From positions 124,001-188,000 of the forward strand of contig NZ_CP067396.1 in the NCBI RefSeq assembly GCF_023617245.1: a DNA stretch of 64,000 bases. The letters run 5' to 3'. The DNA is from Lysobacter enzymogenes. Lineage in GTDB: Bacteria > Pseudomonadota > Gammaproteobacteria > Xanthomonadales > Xanthomonadaceae. Of the stretch, positions 8,958 to 18,911 are shown piece after piece. Every line of letters begins with the position of its first letter. Position 1 is the stretch's first letter. The notes below the pieces were generated by a model. The model made no database searches. It saw nothing but the letters and a program-made list of their open reading frames with translations, and was not told the DNA's origin. Both the position numbers and the translations under genes were made by a program.

Positions 8958-9503
8958 ATGATCCGCAAACTGATGATTCCGCTTCTTGCAGCCGGCCTGC
9001 TGGCCGGCTGCGTCACCGACTACACCGCCCGCGGCGGCGGCGGTCCGGGCACGTATTACTACGGCCGGCCGAGCGTGGACTACAACTATTACGGCGGCTA
9101 CGGCGGCGGCTATTACGGGCCGGGCTACGGCTATTACCCGTACGGCGAGTCCTACCGTTTCCGCAACGGCGGCTACTACGGCAATCCGTACTACGGGTAT
9201 TACGGCAACCCGTACTACTACGGCTATCCGCGCTACTACTACCCCAACCGCCCGCACCGGCCCAACCGGCCGAATCCGCCCACGAGCGGCAACCCGCCCA
9301 GCCGCGGCGACGGCGGCCTGCCGTGGCGCGACACCCGCCCGGTCGGCGGCGGCGCCTGGGGCCCGCGCAACAACAACCCGGGCGCGACGCCGCAGGTACG
9401 TCCGCAGATGCAGATGGCGCGGCCGCAAATGGCGCCGCGCGCTCCGGCCGCACCGTCCGTGCGTCGCGATGGCGGCCGCGCCTGGCGCGACGTGGAGCGC
9501 TGA
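8958..9503 (+). CDS. Gly/Tyr-rich lipoprotein
   Basis: A 181-residue predicted lipoprotein with lipobox LAGC (Cys18). The mature N-terminal half is built of Tyr-Gly repeats (YYGGYGGGYYG, YYGNPYYGYYGNPYYYG), then a Pro/Arg/Asn section (RPHRPNRPNPP) and a basic tail. Such low-complexity Y/G-rich envelope proteins are common in Xanthomonadaceae and are usually unannotated; the composition suggests a flexible, surface-adhesive or periplasmic matrix role, which is inference. The ribosome site GGGGGG lies just before the ATG. A strong terminator (9566-9589) follows the stop by 62 bp, so the transcript ends here. Confidence 0.75.
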   Translation: MIRKLMIPLLAAGLLAGCVTDYTARGGGGPGTYYYGRPSVDYNYYGGYGGGYYGPGYGYYPYGESYRFRNGGYYGNPYYGYYGNPYYYGYPRYYYPNRPHRPNRPNPPTSGNPPSRGDGGLPWRDTRPVGGGAWGPRNNNPGATPQVRPQMQMARPQMAPRAPAAPSVRRDGGRAWRDVER

Positions 9504-9565
9504 TCCGGGGTCCGCTGAATAGGCGGACACCGGTTGTCGGCCGATTACGACCGTTCGTAACACCT

Positions 9566-9589
9566 AAAGGGGCCTGCGGGCCCCTTTTT
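9566..9589 (+). terminator. Rho-independent terminator after Gly/Tyr-rich lipoprotein
   Basis: A 9-bp perfect stem AAAGGGGCC / GGCCCCTTT with a TGCG loop is followed by more T residues. It sits 62 bp after the lipoprotein stop codon. Confidence 0.85.
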
Positions 9590-9790
9590 GCTTGGAACTG
9601 GAACCGCGCGCACTTGCGTTCCTGACGAAGTGACAGCAATCTACCGCTACTGACCGCTTACGTCGCATTTGGACGTTTTCGGTAAGGACAGGTTTCTATG
9701 TCGGCGCCTGGCGAGGAATCACGGATCCCCCCTGTTCCGTCCCCGTCAGGCGTCGGCGCCCATTCCGCCCCGCATCGCGGGCGCGACCGG

Positions 9791-9820
9791 AAAGCGCGCG
9801 TATCTACGCGCGCTTTTCTT
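9791..9820 (+). terminator. Rho-independent terminator-like hairpin without an upstream gene
   Basis: AAAGCGCGCGTA (9791-9802) and TACGCGCGCTTT (9805-9816) form a near-perfect stem, followed by TCTT and further T residues on the plus strand. The nearest plus-strand gene upstream already has its own terminator 200 bp earlier, so this one may end a short untranslated RNA starting between 9590 and 9790. Confidence 0.6.
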
Positions 9821-9923
9821 TTGGGATCAATGGGTTGCATCGAAGGCCCCAGCGGGGCGATGCGGCCGGAGCGGCAGCCCCACAGGCAGCGGCCCGAGCG
9901 GGCCTGGCCCAAACGACAGGCAA

Positions 9924-9959
9924 TAAAAAGGGGCCGAATGTCCCCCGACATTCGGCCCC
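9924..9959 (-). terminator. Strong minus-strand rho-independent terminator
   Basis: On the minus strand a 13-bp perfect stem (GGGGCCGAATGTC with its complement, 4-nt loop of G) is followed by TTTTTATT. On the plus strand the same hairpin is preceded, not followed, by the A/T run, so it acts on minus-strand transcripts. No minus-strand protein gene ends here. Confidence 0.8.
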
Positions 9960-10029
9960 CGGCTTCCCCCGCGAGCGCTTGGCCAGCCCCTGTTCCAATT
10001 CCAGCCGGCGTCTAGCGCCTGCCCCGCAA
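9924..10029 (-). ncRNA. Candidate small RNA antisense to the mnmG upstream region
   Basis: A possible minus-strand RNA of about 105 nt. Its 3' end is the strong terminator at 9924-9959. A sigma70-like promoter can be read upstream on the minus strand: TTGGCA (10058-10063) and TATCCA (10036-10041) with a 16-bp spacer, placing the start near 10029. The -10 match is weak. The body has no open frame with a ribosome site. It is called from terminator plus promoter only; family unknown. Confidence 0.35.
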
Positions 10030-10211
10030 GGTGCATGGATAACTCAAGCATGAACTGTGCCAAGTTCGGAATGCGATCCGGGTGTCGGCATTCGTAGCCA
10101 TGGGTCGCGCTCCGAACTGAAGGCCGGCTCGGCTCGAGCGTGCGAAAATGACGCCCTCGCCCTCGCCCTCGCCGGGCAGTCCGGTTTTCCGAACCCCGAA
10201 GCTCCGATCCC

Positions 10212-12101
<1,890 letters not shown>

Positions 12102-12447
12102 GCGGGGCAGGGCGGCGGCCGGCGGTGGTGCCGGGCTGGGCGGTGTCGCGATTCTGATTGCTGCGGCGACGCGACTGCGTCGTCGGTTTCGTCGTGGCTG
12201 CGTTGTCGCGGTCGCGACTCGCGTCGCTCCTACAGGGAGCGTTGCGACATTGGCGCGGCTAGGAAGAGCGCGACAGGCCGGGTTCGAGACGGATCGATGT
12301 GGCGATTCCGATTGTAGGAACGACGCGAGTCGCGACCGCGGCAATACAACTACGCCGTGGGTTTCGTCGTAGCCGCGTTGTCGCGGTCGCGGCTTGCGCC
12401 GCTCCTGCAAGGAGCCGTCGCCGCAGCGGTCGGGGTCCGCGATGGCG
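12102..12447. repeat. Intergenic region with three short GC-rich palindromic (REP-like) units
   Basis: This 346-bp gap between the 3' ends of mnmG and opgD carries three units of the dominant repeat of this genome. Units at 12205-12236 and 12380-12412 read GTCGCGGTCGCG..GC..CGCTCCT, and the unit at 12312-12340 is in the opposite orientation (TGTAGGAACGACGCG..). Alternating orientation resembles BIME-type REP clusters placed between convergent genes. Confidence 0.8.
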
Positions 12448-14043
12448 TCAGTAGAGCTTGCGTTCGCCCTTCGGCGGCGGCGACCACTGGTACAGCCAGG
12501 TTTCGCTGAGCGCGCCGCTGGCGTCGCGCAGGAACAGGCGCAGGTCGAGTTGGTCGGTGCCGTCGCCCGGCGGCACGACGTCGAACATGACCCGGTAGCC
12601 GTCGATTTCGTGCAGCGGGCGGCAGGAGACGGTTTCCAGTCTGCCCTTGGAAATCTGCAGCGCCGGTTCGACGGTGGCGTCGCGTTTGGCCAGCGCGGCC
12701 AGGTCGCCGCCGACGAAGTCGACCGCGAACCGCCAGGAGAAGGTCTCGCGCTTGAAGCCGATGCGGCCGCCCAGGCCGGTGCGGGTGGCCGCGCAGTGGG
12801 CGAGCTTGGGCGCCGCCGGCGGTTGCGCGCCCCAGTACAGGCGGTAGCCGTACAGCAGTTCCTGCCCGGCCTGCGGTTTTTCGCGCGGGTTCCAGAACGC
12901 GACGATGTTGTCGAAGGTCTCGTCGAGCGTCGGGATCTCGACCAGTTGCACCGAGCCCGCGCCCCAGCCGCGCTTGGGTTCGATCCACAGGCACGGGCGC
13001 TTCTCGTAGAACACGCCGTCGTCCTGGTAGTGGTCGAAGTTGCGGTCGCGCTGCAGCAGGCCGAAGCCGCGCGGGTTGTCGTCGGCGAACATGTTGAAGC
13101 GCAGCTGTTCGGGATTGCACAGCGGACGCCAGATCCACTCGCCGCTGCCGGTCCACATCGCCAGGCCGTCGGTGTCGTGGATCTCCGGGCGCCAGTCCCA
13201 GTCCATGCGGCGGTCGTTCTCGCCGACCTGGTACATGCTGGTGCACGGGCCCAGGCCGAGGCGTTCGATGGTCTTGCGCGGGTACAGCGCGCAGTCGATG
13301 TCCATCAGCAGCACCTCGCCCGGGGTGATGGCGAAGCGGTAGGCGCCGGCGATGCTGGGCGAGTCGAGCAGGCCGTAGACCACGACCGTGTCGGAGTCGT
13401 TGGACGGGCGCTCCAGCCAGTAGGCGACGAAGTCGGGGAACTCCTCGGGGCGGCCGCTGCCGGTGTCGATGGCCAGGCCGCGCGCGGACTGGCCGTACTG
13501 GCCTTCCGCGCCGACCGCGCGGAAGTAGCTGGCGCCGAGGAACGCGGCGAAGTCGCGCTCGGGGTCCTTGCGGGTGTTGAGGCGGAAGCCGGCGAAGCCC
13601 AGGTCCGGCGGCAGCGGCGCGCCGGGCTTGAGGCCGCTGGCGGCGCGGTCGAACATTTCCGGGTCGTAAGCCAGTTCGCGCGCCTGGCCGTCGGCCAGTT
13701 CGAACATGCGCACCGGCGATTTGAAGAACAGGCCGAGGTGGAAGAACTGGGCCAGGAACTTGCCGTCGCCGTCGCCCCACAGCGCGTGGTCGCGGCGGAA
13801 GCGGATCGACTGGTACTGGTCCCAGTTGAGCCCGGCCAGCGCCGGCGGCAGGGTGGTGCTGCGCGGCGCGTAGGCCTGTTGCGCCAGCGCGCGCGCCTGG
13901 CCCTTGAGCGTGGCGTAGTCGAACGGCTGCGGCGCGCCGAGCTTCTTCGGCGCGGTCGCGCCGGCCAGGGCCAGCGCGGGCAGGGGCAGGCCGAAGGAGG
14001 CCAGGGCGGCGGCCGCGGATTTAAGGAACTGGCGTCGGATCAT
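12448..14043 (-). CDS. opgD: Periplasmic glucan biosynthesis protein OpgD
   Basis: A 531-residue MdoG/OpgD-family protein. The N-terminus MIRRQFLKS with a following hydrophobic stretch is a twin-arginine signal, which distinguishes OpgD from Sec-exported OpgG. The mature protein carries family sequences such as FDYATLKGQARALA, SIRFRRDHALWGDGD, FPDFVAYWLERP and NDRRMDWDWRPEIHDTDGL. It acts in the periplasm on the structure of osmoregulated periplasmic glucans (branching or backbone length); paired OpgH glycosyltransferase is not in the window. OpgG versus OpgD is decided by the Tat signal and length. It is convergent with mnmG and apparently a single gene. Confidence 0.93.
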   Translation of the reverse strand: MIRRQFLKSAAAALASFGLPLPALALAGATAPKKLGAPQPFDYATLKGQARALAQQAYAPRSTTLPPALAGLNWDQYQSIRFRRDHALWGDGDGKFLAQFFHLGLFFKSPVRMFELADGQARELAYDPEMFDRAASGLKPGAPLPPDLGFAGFRLNTRKDPERDFAAFLGASYFRAVGAEGQYGQSARGLAIDTGSGRPEEFPDFVAYWLERPSNDSDTVVVYGLLDSPSIAGAYRFAITPGEVLLMDIDCALYPRKTIERLGLGPCTSMYQVGENDRRMDWDWRPEIHDTDGLAMWTGSGEWIWRPLCNPEQLRFNMFADDNPRGFGLLQRDRNFDHYQDDGVFYEKRPCLWIEPKRGWGAGSVQLVEIPTLDETFDNIVAFWNPREKPQAGQELLYGYRLYWGAQPPAAPKLAHCAATRTGLGGRIGFKRETFSWRFAVDFVGGDLAALAKRDATVEPALQISKGRLETVSCRPLHEIDGYRVMFDVVPPGDGTDQLDLRLFLRDASGALSETWLYQWSPPPKGERKLY

Positions 14044-14450
14044 CGGGGCGGTCGGGCAGGGGACGACGGAAACGCCGCATGCTAGCCAATCGCCGCGGGC
14101 GCCGGGTTAGGCGTTTGTGGAAATGCAAAACCGGTCGTTCAGTAAGGGCGCGGATGCTCGCCCGCGGTCGCGGTCGCGGTCGCGGTTGCGGTCGCGGTCG
14201 CGGTCGGGCGTCGGCTTCAGGTTCCGGCCGAACGCGGCGGGGGCGGCGTCGCGCCCGGCAGGCGCGGCCGAAGCTCTTGGCCCTGGCCCTGGTCGAAGTC
14301 GAAGTCGTTGGCGAAATTCCCGGCCGGAACTTCCGAGCGAAATCCCTGGCCAGAAATCCCTGGCCGAAAGTCGTCGGGACTTCCGGCGGTAGCGGCCGTC
14401 GTGGCGGCGCCGTTAACGTCCGGCGCTGCGCACCTGCGAATGGAGTCGTC
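14044..14450. other. Intergenic region with GGTCGC hexamer tract and short tandem repeats
   Basis: This 407-bp gap lies between the divergent opgD and serine hydrolase genes. At 14166-14207 seven hexamers close to GGTCGC follow each other (one reads GGTTGC, the last GGTCGG). At about 14335-14370 a decamer-like AAATCCCTGGCC unit is repeated twice, with similar degenerate copies nearby. An open frame continuous with the hydrolase runs through it but would encode Arg/Gly low-complexity sequence, so it is treated as non-coding leader. Confidence 0.55.
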
Positions 14451-15908
14451 ATGCCGCCCGCCCGATCCCTGCTGCTGTCGGCCGCCTGCGCGGCGTTGCT
14501 GTCCGGGCTGGCGCTCGCGCCCGTGCCGGCGTCGGCCGCGGCACCCACGCCCGCCGCTACGCAGGCCGCCGAAGACGCCGAACTGCGCGCGCTGGCCGAT
14601 CGCCTGCTGGCGCAGAACGCGCCCGAGGGCGCGCCCGGCATCGCGGTGCTGGTCGCGCGCGGCGACCGCGTGCTTTACCGCGGCGCGCGCGGCTTGGCCG
14701 AGGTCGAACTCGGCGTGCCGCTGAGCCCGGATCAGGTGTTCCGGATCGGCTCGGTGACCAAGCAGTTCGCCGCCGCCGGCCTGCTCAAGCTGGTCGAGGC
14801 CGGCAAGGTCGGGCTCGACGATCCGCTGTCGAAATACGTGAAGGACTACCCCAACGGCGATGCGATCCAGGTCCGGCAACTGCTCGACCATACCTCCGGG
14901 GTGAAGAGCTACACCGGCATCGACGGCTACATGCACGAGTCGATCAAGCGCGAGTTGAACACCGGGGAGTTGATCGCGGTGTTCAAGGACCTGCCGGCGG
15001 ACTTCGCGCCGGGCCAGGACTATCGCTACAACAACTCCGGCTACGTGCTGCTCGGCGCGGTGATCGAGGCGGCGAGCGGCCGGCCCTGGCACGAGTACCT
15101 GCGCGAGACGCTGCTGCAGCCCCTGGGCCTGGCGCATACCCGCTACGGCGACGTGCGCACGCTGATTCCGGGCATGGTCGCCGGCTATGCGCGGCGCGAC
15201 GGCGCGGTGCTGCCGATGGCGTTCCTGGACATGAGCCAGCCGCACGCGGCCGGCGCCCTGGTGTCCACGCTCGACGACCTGTGGCGCTGGAACCGCGCCC
15301 TGCACGGCGGCCGGGTGCTCAGCGCGCAGCATTACCGCGAGATGACCCGCGCCCACGGCAAGGCCCGCCACGGCGAGTACGGCTATGGCTACGGCATCGG
15401 CCGGATGCCGATGCATGGGCGCCTGACCTATGCGCACGGCGGCGGGATCTTCGGCTTCGCCTCGTATCTGCTGTACGAACCGACCAGCGCGACCACGGTG
15501 GCGGTGCTGAGCAACGACGAAAGCGGCGCGCCGGGCGGGATCGGCCTGGAGGCGATCGCGCGTCAGCTGGGCGCGATGGCGATGGGCGTGCCGTATCCGC
15601 CGGCGCGCGCAGTGCCGGTCGATGCCGCCGCGCTGGCCTCGGCCGAGGGCGTGTACCGGCTCGATCCGCAACGGGCCTGGGCGTTGCGCGCCGATGCCGG
15701 CAGCCTGGCGGTGCAGCGGATCGGCGGCGGCGCGCCGCAGCGGCTGACCCCGGTCGCGGCCGACACCTTCGTCTACCCCGACGGCATCGCCCGGCTGCGG
15801 CTGGAACGCGACGGCACGGGCAAGGTCGCGGCGATGCGTTACTTCGCCGACGGTGAGGGCGAGTCCGAACGCAGCGCGCGCAGCGAGGAAGCCCTGCCGG
15901 CGCGCTGA
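14451..15908 (+). CDS. Serine hydrolase, class C beta-lactamase family
   Basis: A 485-residue exported protein with a signal peptide (to ASAAA at about residue 27). The catalytic SxxK motif is SVTK in FRIGSVTKQFAAAG; the YxN motif is YNNSGY; the third motif is HGGG (AHGGGIFGFAS) in place of KTG, as in esterase and D-aminopeptidase-like members. A C-terminal all-beta domain of about 110 residues follows the catalytic domain. It likely hydrolyses an ester, peptide or D-amino-acid substrate in the periplasm; resistance to beta-lactams cannot be inferred. The start is the ATG before a normal signal peptide. Confidence 0.88.
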   Translation: MPPARSLLLSAACAALLSGLALAPVPASAAAPTPAATQAAEDAELRALADRLLAQNAPEGAPGIAVLVARGDRVLYRGARGLAEVELGVPLSPDQVFRIGSVTKQFAAAGLLKLVEAGKVGLDDPLSKYVKDYPNGDAIQVRQLLDHTSGVKSYTGIDGYMHESIKRELNTGELIAVFKDLPADFAPGQDYRYNNSGYVLLGAVIEAASGRPWHEYLRETLLQPLGLAHTRYGDVRTLIPGMVAGYARRDGAVLPMAFLDMSQPHAAGALVSTLDDLWRWNRALHGGRVLSAQHYREMTRAHGKARHGEYGYGYGIGRMPMHGRLTYAHGGGIFGFASYLLYEPTSATTVAVLSNDESGAPGGIGLEAIARQLGAMAMGVPYPPARAVPVDAAALASAEGVYRLDPQRAWALRADAGSLAVQRIGGGAPQRLTPVAADTFVYPDGIARLRLERDGTGKVAAMRYFADGEGESERSARSEEALPAR

Positions 15909-16087
15909 GCGCGGCGGCGGCAACGCCAGGCGCCGCTGTTCCGCCACGGGCGCGCGCTTGTGCGCAATCGGTCGCCACGCCGCCGCGGCGGGCCCGGCGG
16001 CGCGCGTGCATGCTCAATGGCAGGGGCCGGCCGCGCCGGGCTGGTTAGGATGCGGGATCGTCTTTCCCGTACCGCCGGAGTCCGTCC

Positions 16088-17971
16088 ATGCGCCGATCCC
16101 CGCTCGCCCTGCTGCCCCTGCTGATCGCCGCCGCGCTGCCGCTGCACGCGCAGACCGCGCCGCCGCAGGACCGGCCGTATCCGGGCAAGCTGCAACTGGA
16201 GGTCGACGCCAGCGACATCGCCCGCCGCGTGTTGCACGCGCGCCAGCGCATTCCGGTCCAGGCCGGGCCGCTGACCTTGCTGTTCCCGCAGTGGATCCAG
16301 GGCAACCACTCGCCGACCGGGCCGATCGACAAGCTCGCCGGCCTGCGCATCCGCGGCAACGGCCAGGCGCTGGCCTGGACCCGCGATCCGCTCGACGTGT
16401 ACGCGTTCAAGCTCGACGTGCCGCAGGGCGTGGGCGAACTGGACGTCGAGTTCGACATGCTCACCCCGACCGCGGGCAACCAGGGCCGGGTGGTGATGAC
16501 CGCCGATACGCTCAACGTGCAGTGGAACCAGGTCGCCTTGTATCCGGCCGGCTATTACGCGCGCGGCATCCAGGTCGCGCCGAGCCTGAAGCTGCCGGCG
16601 GGCTGGCAGGCCGGCACCGCGCTGGAACTGGAGTCGCGCCAGGGCGACGTGCTGCGCTATCGCGAGGTCCCGCTCAACACCTTGCTGGACTCGCCGGTGT
16701 TCGCCGGCCGCCACTACAAGCAGATCGATCTGGCGCCGGGCGCGAAGATTCCGGTGCGGCTCAACCTGGTCGCCGACGCGGCCAAGTACCTGGACGCCAA
16801 ACCCGAGCAGCTCAAGCCGCATCGCGAGCTGGTGACCCAGGCGATCAAGCTGTTCGGCTCGCAGCCTTACGACCGCTACGAATTCCTGCTGTCGCTGTCG
16901 GGCCAGATGAGCGGCATCGGCCTGGAGCACCACCGCTCCAGCGAGAACGGCGTGGACGTGGACTACTTCACCGGTTGGGACGGCACCGCCGCGACCGGCC
17001 GCGACCTGCTCGCGCACGAGTACGTGCACGCCTGGAACGGCAAGTTCCGGCGCCCGGCCGGGCTGGTCGCCGGCAACTTCAACCAGCCGCTGCGCGACAG
17101 CCTGCTGTGGGTGTACGAAGGCCAGACCCAGTATTGGGGTTATGTGCTGGCGGCGCGTTCGGGCCTGTGGAAACCGCAGTTCGCGCGCGACACGCTGGCG
17201 CTGGTCGCCGCGCGCTACGCCGAGGACCGTCCGGGCCTGGGTTGGCGCGCGATCCAGGACACCACGCTCGATCCGGTGATCGCGATGCGCCGGCCCAAGG
17301 CCTATCCGAGCTACCAGCTCAGCGAGGACTACTACAGCGGCGGGCAACTGATCTGGCTGGCGGTCGACGCCAAGCTGCGCGCGCTCAGCGGCGACAAGCG
17401 TTCGCTCGACGATTTCGCCCGCGTCTTCTTCCACGGCGCCGACGGCGACTACGAGGTCAAGCCGTACGAATTCGAGGACGTGGTCGCGGCCTTGAACGGC
17501 GTGGTCGCGTTCGACTGGGCCGGGTTCCTGCGCGAACGCCTGGACGCGCGCGCCGCGCCGATCGACGGGCTGGCCGCGAGCGGCTGGAAGCTCGCCTTCG
17601 CCGACACCCCGACCGAGACCGGCAAGCTGGTGGAGAGCGACCGCAAGCTCACCGACCTGACCTATTCGCTGGGCCTGACCCTGTCCAACGACAACACCGT
17701 CGGCGCGGTGCGCTGGGACGGCCCGGCCTTCGACGCCGGCATCGCCCCGGGCAGCAACCTGATGGCGATCAACGGCTACGCCGCCAACGGCGAGCGGCTC
17801 AAGGACGCGGTGACCGCGGCCAAGGACGGCAAGCCGATCGAATTGATCGTGCGCAACGGCGATGTCGTGCGCACGCTGCGCATCGACTACCGCGGCGGCC
17901 TGCGCTACCCGCGCCTGGAACGCATCGAAGGCACGCCGGACCGACTGTCGAAGATCTTCGCGCCCAAGTGA
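16088..17971 (+). CDS. M61-family metallopeptidase with C-terminal PDZ domain
   Basis: A 627-residue exported peptidase of the glycyl aminopeptidase (M61) family. A signal peptide ends at HAQ (about residue 22). The N-terminal beta domain is followed by the thermolysin-like core with HEYVHAWN (zinc HExxH) and the downstream glutamate in WVYEGQTQYWG. GLEHHRSS just before the zinc site is a family hallmark. The C-terminus holds a PDZ domain (about residues 530-610; VRWDGPAFDAGIAPGSNLMAINGY), which usually binds substrate C-termini. It probably acts in the periplasm on peptides with N-terminal Gly or Ala. It appears monocistronic, 179 bp after the serine hydrolase gene on the same strand. Confidence 0.94.
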   Translation: MRRSPLALLPLLIAAALPLHAQTAPPQDRPYPGKLQLEVDASDIARRVLHARQRIPVQAGPLTLLFPQWIQGNHSPTGPIDKLAGLRIRGNGQALAWTRDPLDVYAFKLDVPQGVGELDVEFDMLTPTAGNQGRVVMTADTLNVQWNQVALYPAGYYARGIQVAPSLKLPAGWQAGTALELESRQGDVLRYREVPLNTLLDSPVFAGRHYKQIDLAPGAKIPVRLNLVADAAKYLDAKPEQLKPHRELVTQAIKLFGSQPYDRYEFLLSLSGQMSGIGLEHHRSSENGVDVDYFTGWDGTAATGRDLLAHEYVHAWNGKFRRPAGLVAGNFNQPLRDSLLWVYEGQTQYWGYVLAARSGLWKPQFARDTLALVAARYAEDRPGLGWRAIQDTTLDPVIAMRRPKAYPSYQLSEDYYSGGQLIWLAVDAKLRALSGDKRSLDDFARVFFHGADGDYEVKPYEFEDVVAALNGVVAFDWAGFLRERLDARAAPIDGLAASGWKLAFADTPTETGKLVESDRKLTDLTYSLGLTLSNDNTVGAVRWDGPAFDAGIAPGSNLMAINGYAANGERLKDAVTAAKDGKPIELIVRNGDVVRTLRIDYRGGLRYPRLERIEGTPDRLSKIFAPK

Positions 17972-18032
17972 GCCGCGCGGCTCGAGCGCGCCGGTGTTGC
18001 GGGAACCGCCGCGGTTCGATCGAGCGGGTGGT

Positions 18033-18057
18033 GTGGGAGGGCCTTCAGGCCCGATGC
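18033..18057 (+). repeat. Short hairpin repeat, family 2, left copy
   Basis: A unit starting GTGGGAGGG with the hairpin GGGCC-TTCA-GGCCC, followed by GATGC. An inverted partner stands on the far side of the exonuclease gene (18754-18778), and two more copies lie at 52273-52361. Confidence 0.75.
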
Positions 18058-18140
18058 TCTTGCACCAGCCGCTGCGCAACCGCCCGGCGGCCGACCGAAG
18101 GCCTTACACCCGCACATCGCTCGCGAGACACTGCCGCGTC

Positions 18141-18728
18141 ATGAACGAAACCATAGAACGACAACCCACGCATTACCTGCTGATCGACTTCGAAGCCACC
18201 TGCGCCGACGACGGCGCCGTCCCGCGCCATCAGATGGAGATCATCGAGATCGGCGCGGTGATGGTCGACACCGCATCGCTGGCGGTGATCGGCGAATTCC
18301 AAAGCTTCGTGCGGCCGGTGCGGCATCCGCGCCTGACCGCGTTCTGTACCCGGCTCACCAGCATCGCCCAGGCCGACGTCGACGCCGCGCCGGGCTTCGC
18401 CGAAGCCGCCGCCGCGCTCAAGGCCTGGCGCGCCGGCTACACCGACCTGGTCTGGGGCTCGTGGGGCGACTACGACCGCAACCAACTGCAACAGGACTGC
18501 GACTTCCACCGCGTGTGCAACCCGGTCGGCGCGCCGCACCACAACATCAAGCGCCTGTTCGCGCAGCGCGAGGGTTCCGGGCGCAAGTTCGGCCTCGACG
18601 GCGGGGTGAAGCGGGTGCGGCTGGACTTCGCCGGCACCCACCACCGCGGCATCGACGATGCGCGCAACATCGCGCGGTTGTTGCCGTATGCGTTGGGACG
18701 GGCCGAGTTTCCGCGCGCGCAGCGTTGA
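18141..18728 (+). CDS. DEDDh 3'-5' exonuclease, ERI1/KapD type
   Basis: A 195-residue exonuclease domain. Exo I is DFEAT (residues 14-18), Exo II is in the segment WGSWGDYDRNQLQQ, and Exo III is HHRGIDDARN, with the histidine defining the DEDDh class. The overall pattern (Cys after DFEATC, EIIEIGAVMVD, FVRPVRHPRLTAFCTRLTSI) matches the ERI1/KapD/PRN group, two-metal nucleases that trim RNA 3' ends in eukaryotes; the bacterial role is not established. No other domain is present. The gene is bracketed by an inverted pair of family-2 hairpin repeats. Confidence 0.9.
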   Translation: MNETIERQPTHYLLIDFEATCADDGAVPRHQMEIIEIGAVMVDTASLAVIGEFQSFVRPVRHPRLTAFCTRLTSIAQADVDAAPGFAEAAAALKAWRAGYTDLVWGSWGDYDRNQLQQDCDFHRVCNPVGAPHHNIKRLFAQREGSGRKFGLDGGVKRVRLDFAGTHHRGIDDARNIARLLPYALGRAEFPRAQR

Positions 18729-18753
18729 ACGCGCGCGGCGATCCGAGCGAAAA

Positions 18754-18895
18754 GCATCGGGACTGAAGTCCCTCCCACGCTGTCCGCGACAAACGGCCTG
18801 CTCCCTGTAGGAGCGACGCAAGTCGCGACCGCGGGCTAGCCGTTCGCGCCGTAAGCGCGGTATCGCGGTCGCGGCTCGCGCCGCTCCTACAGGGG
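18754..18895. repeat. Mixed repeat cluster: one family-2 hairpin and an inverted pair of REP-like units
   Basis: 18754-18778 is the inverted family-2 copy, with stem GGGAC-TTCA-GTCCC on the minus strand. 18804-18833 (CCTGTAGGAGCGACGC..) and 18864-18895 (CGCGGTCGCGGC..) are REP-like units in opposite orientation. The cluster lies between the convergent exonuclease and cytochrome genes. Confidence 0.75.
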
Positions 18896-18911
18896 CTGCG
18901 GACGCGACGAT

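Larger units (their letters stand above)
9590..10211. other. Long intergenic region with two terminators and no convincing ORF
   Basis: About 620 bp separate the lipoprotein terminator from mnmG. Open frames here run through the hairpins and have no ribosome sites, so no protein is called. The region holds a plus-strand hairpin terminator (9791-9820), a minus-strand terminator (9924-9959) and an imperfect long hairpin in the mnmG leader (AGTTCGGA at 10063-10070 with TCCGAACT at 10111-10118). Two terminators facing no known gene suggest untranslated RNAs. Confidence 0.5.

Noticed and set aside
9698..10015. Open frame in the gap before mnmG
   Set aside because: It runs through two perfect hairpin terminators and is low-complexity; no ribosome site was seen.
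12205..12412. Possible CRISPR array because of short repeated units
   Set aside because: Units are palindromic, alternate in orientation and are unevenly spaced; no cas gene is near. They are REP-like.
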